From: an uncultured Candidatus Poseidoniales archaeon | Lineage (GTDB): Archaea > Thermoplasmatota > Poseidoniia > Poseidoniales > Poseidoniaceae | Length of the DNA: 43,786 nucleotides | Direction of reading: 5' to 3' | Assembly: GCA_902625885.1 (NCBI GenBank) | Contig: CACODE010000011.1 | Coordinates: 1-43,786, forward strand | Part shown: positions 41,420-43,786 of the stretch, piece by piece | Layout: every line of letters begins with the position of its first letter | Numbering within the stretch: the stretch's first letter is position 1 | Translations under genes and position numbers: made by a program | Notes under the pieces: generated by a model | What the model saw: only the letters and a program-made list of their open reading frames with translations | Told to the model about the DNA's origin: nothing | Databases searched by the model: none

Positions 41420-42607
41420 TCACTCGCTCGTGGTGCTCATGGCAACCTCTGTGAGTGAAGGGCGCATAATCACCACTTCGACCGTTAACACCCAATCGTT
41501 GCCCGGGTCGGGATCGATGTCGCCAATGAAGGCATCTGGGTCCGATTGCTGAGCGACAACCGTCCAAACCCAAGCGCCCTGTCCTTGACCGTTCTCTTTT
41601 GAATTGAGCAGCATGCTCAGCAATTCTTCAGCAGAATCTGAGGTGTACATGCCATCTTTCGCAGGCTGATTGATGTTGTCTTCCTCCATTTCTGCACGAG
41701 CGGGCTCGTTCGTTGAGTAGTTTCCTGGCTCGGTTGACACGCGCCGTTTGTAATTATCATCGGGAATGCTGAGCGACAGCGTGAAGTTGTCATGTGGAGG
41801 TGCCACATCTTGGTCCAGTTCTAGCACAGCGGTGAACGACATGACGCGCCCTTCGTCTCCAGGCGTCATGTTTCCTGACCACGAATCACCTTGGTTCAGG
41901 TACTCATCCCACGACACCTCGTAACGTTCGGTGATCCACGTGACTTGGAAAGTTCTGGAGGTCACGTTGACTTCGAACGGTTCCACAGCGTAAGCACCTG
42001 CTGCGTCGTCAACCCGTAGAGCGCCATAAATCATGCCCGATGTTGACGTGTCGAGGAGAACCGTGGGCGTGGTCTGGTCAGCATCGTTTCTCGGGTCGCC
42101 ATCGCCGTCGGTGTCCTCAAGCGCATTCAAGTCCCACCGATAGGTGAGGTCGTTGCCCTCTGGGTCAAAGGAAGCTGAAGCGTCAAGAAGGGCGGCGTCC
42201 CCTGCTCGTACCGTTTTCGGCATGGAGATGTTGATGTTTGGAGCGCCGTTGACCACGACGGTTGCGATGGCATCGTCGGTGCCACCTTGGTCGTTTGTCA
42301 CGGTGAGGCGAACCGTGTATTGTCCGTACGTAAGGTAAGAGTGCGAGGTGTAGCCGACGATGGTCTCGGCGGTGGTACCGTCACCAAAATCCCACGCATA
42401 GGTTGTGAGGACCCCTTCAACCGGTGATGAGTCGCGGGCGTCCAACGTCACCATTTCGCCTTCCTGAATGAGGGTTGGAAAGGCCTCAAGGGAGGCCCGA
42501 GGGTCAACGGTGTTGTCCAAGGCTCCGATGCACCCCGAAACAAGGGTCAACAGCATGATGTTGGTCATGGTCAAAGCGAACAAGCGCTCCTTACGTCTAC
42601 CCAACAT
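41420..42607 (-). CDS. PKD-domain lipoprotein
   Basis: A protein of 395 residues. The signal peptide MLGRRKERLFALTMTNIML leads to a lipobox LVSGC (Cys26), so it is probably lipid-anchored on the outside. A PKD domain covers about residues 38-118 (YAWDFGDGTTAE, SHSYLTYGQYTVRLTV), and a second PKD-like domain follows (about 120-210, with LDASASFDPEGNDLTYRWD and a DTDGDGDPRNDAD calcium-like loop). The last part is a beta domain of unknown type. Such proteins often bind polysaccharides or act as cell-surface adhesins. AGG close to ATG at 42607 could be the ribosome site. It is probably transcribed separately from the small acidic gene upstream. Confidence 0.85.
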   Translation of the reverse strand: MLGRRKERLFALTMTNIMLLTLVSGCIGALDNTVDPRASLEAFPTLIQEGEMVTLDARDSSPVEGVLTTYAWDFGDGTTAETIVGYTSHSYLTYGQYTVRLTVTNDQGGTDDAIATVVVNGAPNINISMPKTVRAGDAALLDASASFDPEGNDLTYRWDLNALEDTDGDGDPRNDADQTTPTVLLDTSTSGMIYGALRVDDAAGAYAVEPFEVNVTSRTFQVTWITERYEVSWDEYLNQGDSWSGNMTPGDEGRVMSFTAVLELDQDVAPPHDNFTLSLSIPDDNYKRRVSTEPGNYSTNEPARAEMEEDNINQPAKDGMYTSDSAEELLSMLLNSKENGQGQGAWVWTVVAQQSDPDAFIGDIDPDPGNDWVLTVEVVIMRPSLTEVAMSTTSE

Positions 42608-42652
42608 GACCTAGTTGTCCACCTTTCCCTATCTAATGGTTCGTCTCCAACA

Positions 42653-43033
42653 TTAAACAGAACCTGATTTTTTGTCGGACTCAAACACCACCGATTCGGG
42701 GATGTCGCCCTCGATGGAGGCATCAAGCAAGTGATCTTCCAGAGCCTCCACATCCGTGATTTCCACTTCATCAACATGAGTGAAACTGTGATCGCCTTCC
42801 GAGAGCAGGTCTTCTGCAAGCGCCTCGCTTGCATCGTAAGGCGCTTCAATGGCCACCGACGGGTTTGCTTCTGGTTCATGTTCATCAAACAGAGCCGCGG
42901 CTTCGCTGGTCCTCGTCGCCTGAAGTTGGGCAAACGCCAAGGCATCGTTCTCTTCAACCGCAGAAGAAGCTTCCTTTTCTTCGGTTGACGTTGCCCGGTG
43001 CTTACCGGATGTGAACCAATCCCGCAGGCCCAT
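42653..43033 (-). CDS. small very acidic protein
   Basis: A protein of 126 residues. After a short amphipathic, basic start (MGLRDWFTSGKHR) the remainder is dominated by Glu, Asp, Ala and Ser with no hydrophobic core or motif that I recognise; it is likely disordered. The N-terminal helix could touch the membrane or a partner. It diverges from the exonuclease gene, with 33 bases between the two starts, so at least one transcript has almost no leader. The reading frame has natural codon patterns and no competing frame, which supports it as real; function unknown. Confidence 0.6.
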   Translation of the reverse strand: MGLRDWFTSGKHRATSTEEKEASSAVEENDALAFAQLQATRTSEAAALFDEHEPEANPSVAIEAPYDASEALAEDLLSEGDHSFTHVDEVEITDVEALEDHLLDASIEGDIPESVVFESDKKSGSV

Positions 43034-43066
43034 GTTGGGCTGAGCATGTCATGAGGTTTGAGAGTG

Positions 43067-43786
43067 ATGTTCAAAGAGGGTGCCATCAAAACACAAAGCA
43101 TGGCCCAAGACCTCTTCCACGGCGAAAAGGTGCTGGCCTTCGACTTGGAAACCACTGGTGTTTCCACCAACAACGACCGAATCGTCCAGTATGCCCTCAT
43201 TGGCACCCTCGCTGACGGCACATCGGTTAACGTGGAGCAAATCGTCAAACCAAGCATACGCATCCCGATTGACGCCAGCAACATTCACGGCATAACCAAC
43301 GACGATGTCAGGGACAAACCCCCGTTGAGTTCGGTCGCTGATGAACTGGCTGAACTGATCGACGGTGCTATCCTTGTCGGCCACAATGTCCGAAATTTCG
43401 ATTTTCAAATGCTGAAAACGGAATTCCTCAGGATGGGGAGGTTGGCGCCCCAGCCCAAAGCCATCATGGACACGTTGGAACTTGTTCGCCGTTTGCGCCT
43501 TCCCAGACCCCACAACCTCGGAGCCCTCTGCCGTCGACACGGTATTCGTCTTGAGGCAGCACACACGGCGGCGGCCGATGCTGCAGCAACGATGCTTCTT
43601 TTTTGGCGCTTATCGGTGGAACATGCTGGAGAATTCCGACGTTCGCTGCCTGAATTGGAGCGCTGGATCGTGCACGGCGAGAAAGCGAAAGACGTCTCTG
43701 AACTCGGGAGAGGTTTGAACGATTTGACGCCCGTTGACGCCATGGGGAAAATCCGGCGGGACGGTGATGCGTTGGTGGTCGCTTTT
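43067..43786 (+). CDS. DEDDh 3'-5' exonuclease (DnaQ/PolC-epsilon-like), C-terminus cut off
   Basis: The frame starts with ATG at 43067 and runs to the window edge, giving 240 residues without a stop. The nuclease motifs are all visible: Exo I FDLETTG, an NIHGITNDDV stretch, Exo II LVGHNVRNFDFQML, and Exo III HTAAADAAAT with the catalytic His and Asp. This fold proofreads DNA or trims DNA and RNA ends. The residues after 200 (DVSELGRGLNDLTPVDAMG) may lead into a further domain beyond the edge, as in fused DnaQ-like proteins. Bacterial-type DnaQ exonucleases are uncommon in archaea as replicative proofreaders, so this is more likely a repair or RNA enzyme. Confidence 0.88.
   Translation, partial: MFKEGAIKTQSMAQDLFHGEKVLAFDLETTGVSTNNDRIVQYALIGTLADGTSVNVEQIVKPSIRIPIDASNIHGITNDDVRDKPPLSSVADELAELIDGAILVGHNVRNFDFQMLKTEFLRMGRLAPQPKAIMDTLELVRRLRLPRPHNLGALCRRHGIRLEAAHTAAADAAATMLLFWRLSVEHAGEFRRSLPELERWIVHGEKAKDVSELGRGLNDLTPVDAMGKIRRDGDALVVAF

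Noticed and set aside
1-43786. CRISPR arrays, insertion sequences, prophage genes or rRNA
   Set aside because: No regularly spaced repeats, transposase or integrase motifs, capsid-type proteins or rRNA-like stretches were seen on reading both strands.

Overview
The window (about 53% GC by impression, not counted) reads as a chromosomal segment of an uncultured marine euryarchaeon, most likely Marine Group II (Candidatus Poseidoniia). The case rests on archaeal information-processing genes: an MCM helicase, GatE (an amidotransferase subunit found only in archaea), a TFIIB-like factor, Trm1, a Pth2-type peptidyl-tRNA hydrolase, a RaSEA-type archaeosine enzyme, a PAC2-family protein, and TATA boxes about 25 bases upstream of inferred transcription starts. 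They sit beside bacterial-looking genes, large acidic secreted or surface proteins, and a strong GGTGA Shine-Dalgarno signal. No phage, transposon, CRISPR array or rRNA was seen. The group assignment is inference from gene content.

Layout. 1-5606 (minus): the end of a membrane gene cluster (partial), a RaSEA-like radical SAM enzyme, an operon of coiled-coil protein, phosphatidyl/archaetidylserine decarboxylase and secreted alpha/beta hydrolase, and a proline iminopeptidase. 5684-6307 (plus): a methyltransferase. 6282-14956 (minus): two adjacent giant genes forming an AddAB-like helicase-nuclease, unusual for an archaeon. 14957-15315 is the only gene-free stretch over 300 bases; it carries divergent promoters and two AT-rich palindromes. 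15316-17400 (plus): a divergent TFB-like factor and a membrane-anchored thioredoxin-like protein. 17375-28194 (minus): one tightly packed run, read from the right as MCM, GatE, a PQQ-propeller/DUF4430 membrane protein, an ECF-type S component, two tandem Pth2 paralogues, threonine aldolase and an unrecognised 785-residue protein. 28385-31561 (plus): hydrolase, PurM, Trm1. 31550-36694 (minus): a PAC2 protein and a 1445-residue surface protein. 36839-37783 (plus): a winged-helix protein and a pentapeptide-repeat protein. 37784-43033 (minus): mostly small or lineage-specific genes, with a tRNA-Arg(GCG) on the plus strand at 38879-38955. 43067 to the end (plus): a DEDDh exonuclease cut by the window edge.

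How the genes work together. Three points stand out. First, the AddA-like and AddB-like proteins overlap and each carries a PD-(D/E)XK nuclease framed by four cysteines, so they probably form one double-strand-break end-processing machine; the AddB-like partner has no visible Walker A. Second, the DUF4430 protein and the S component next to it look like a vitamin (probably cobalamin) capture and uptake module embedded in a replication/translation operon. Third, several translation-quality functions (GatE, two Pth2 proteins, Trm1, RaSEA, tRNA-Arg) lie within the window. Many genes overlap by four bases (ATGA or TTGA), which points to translational coupling.
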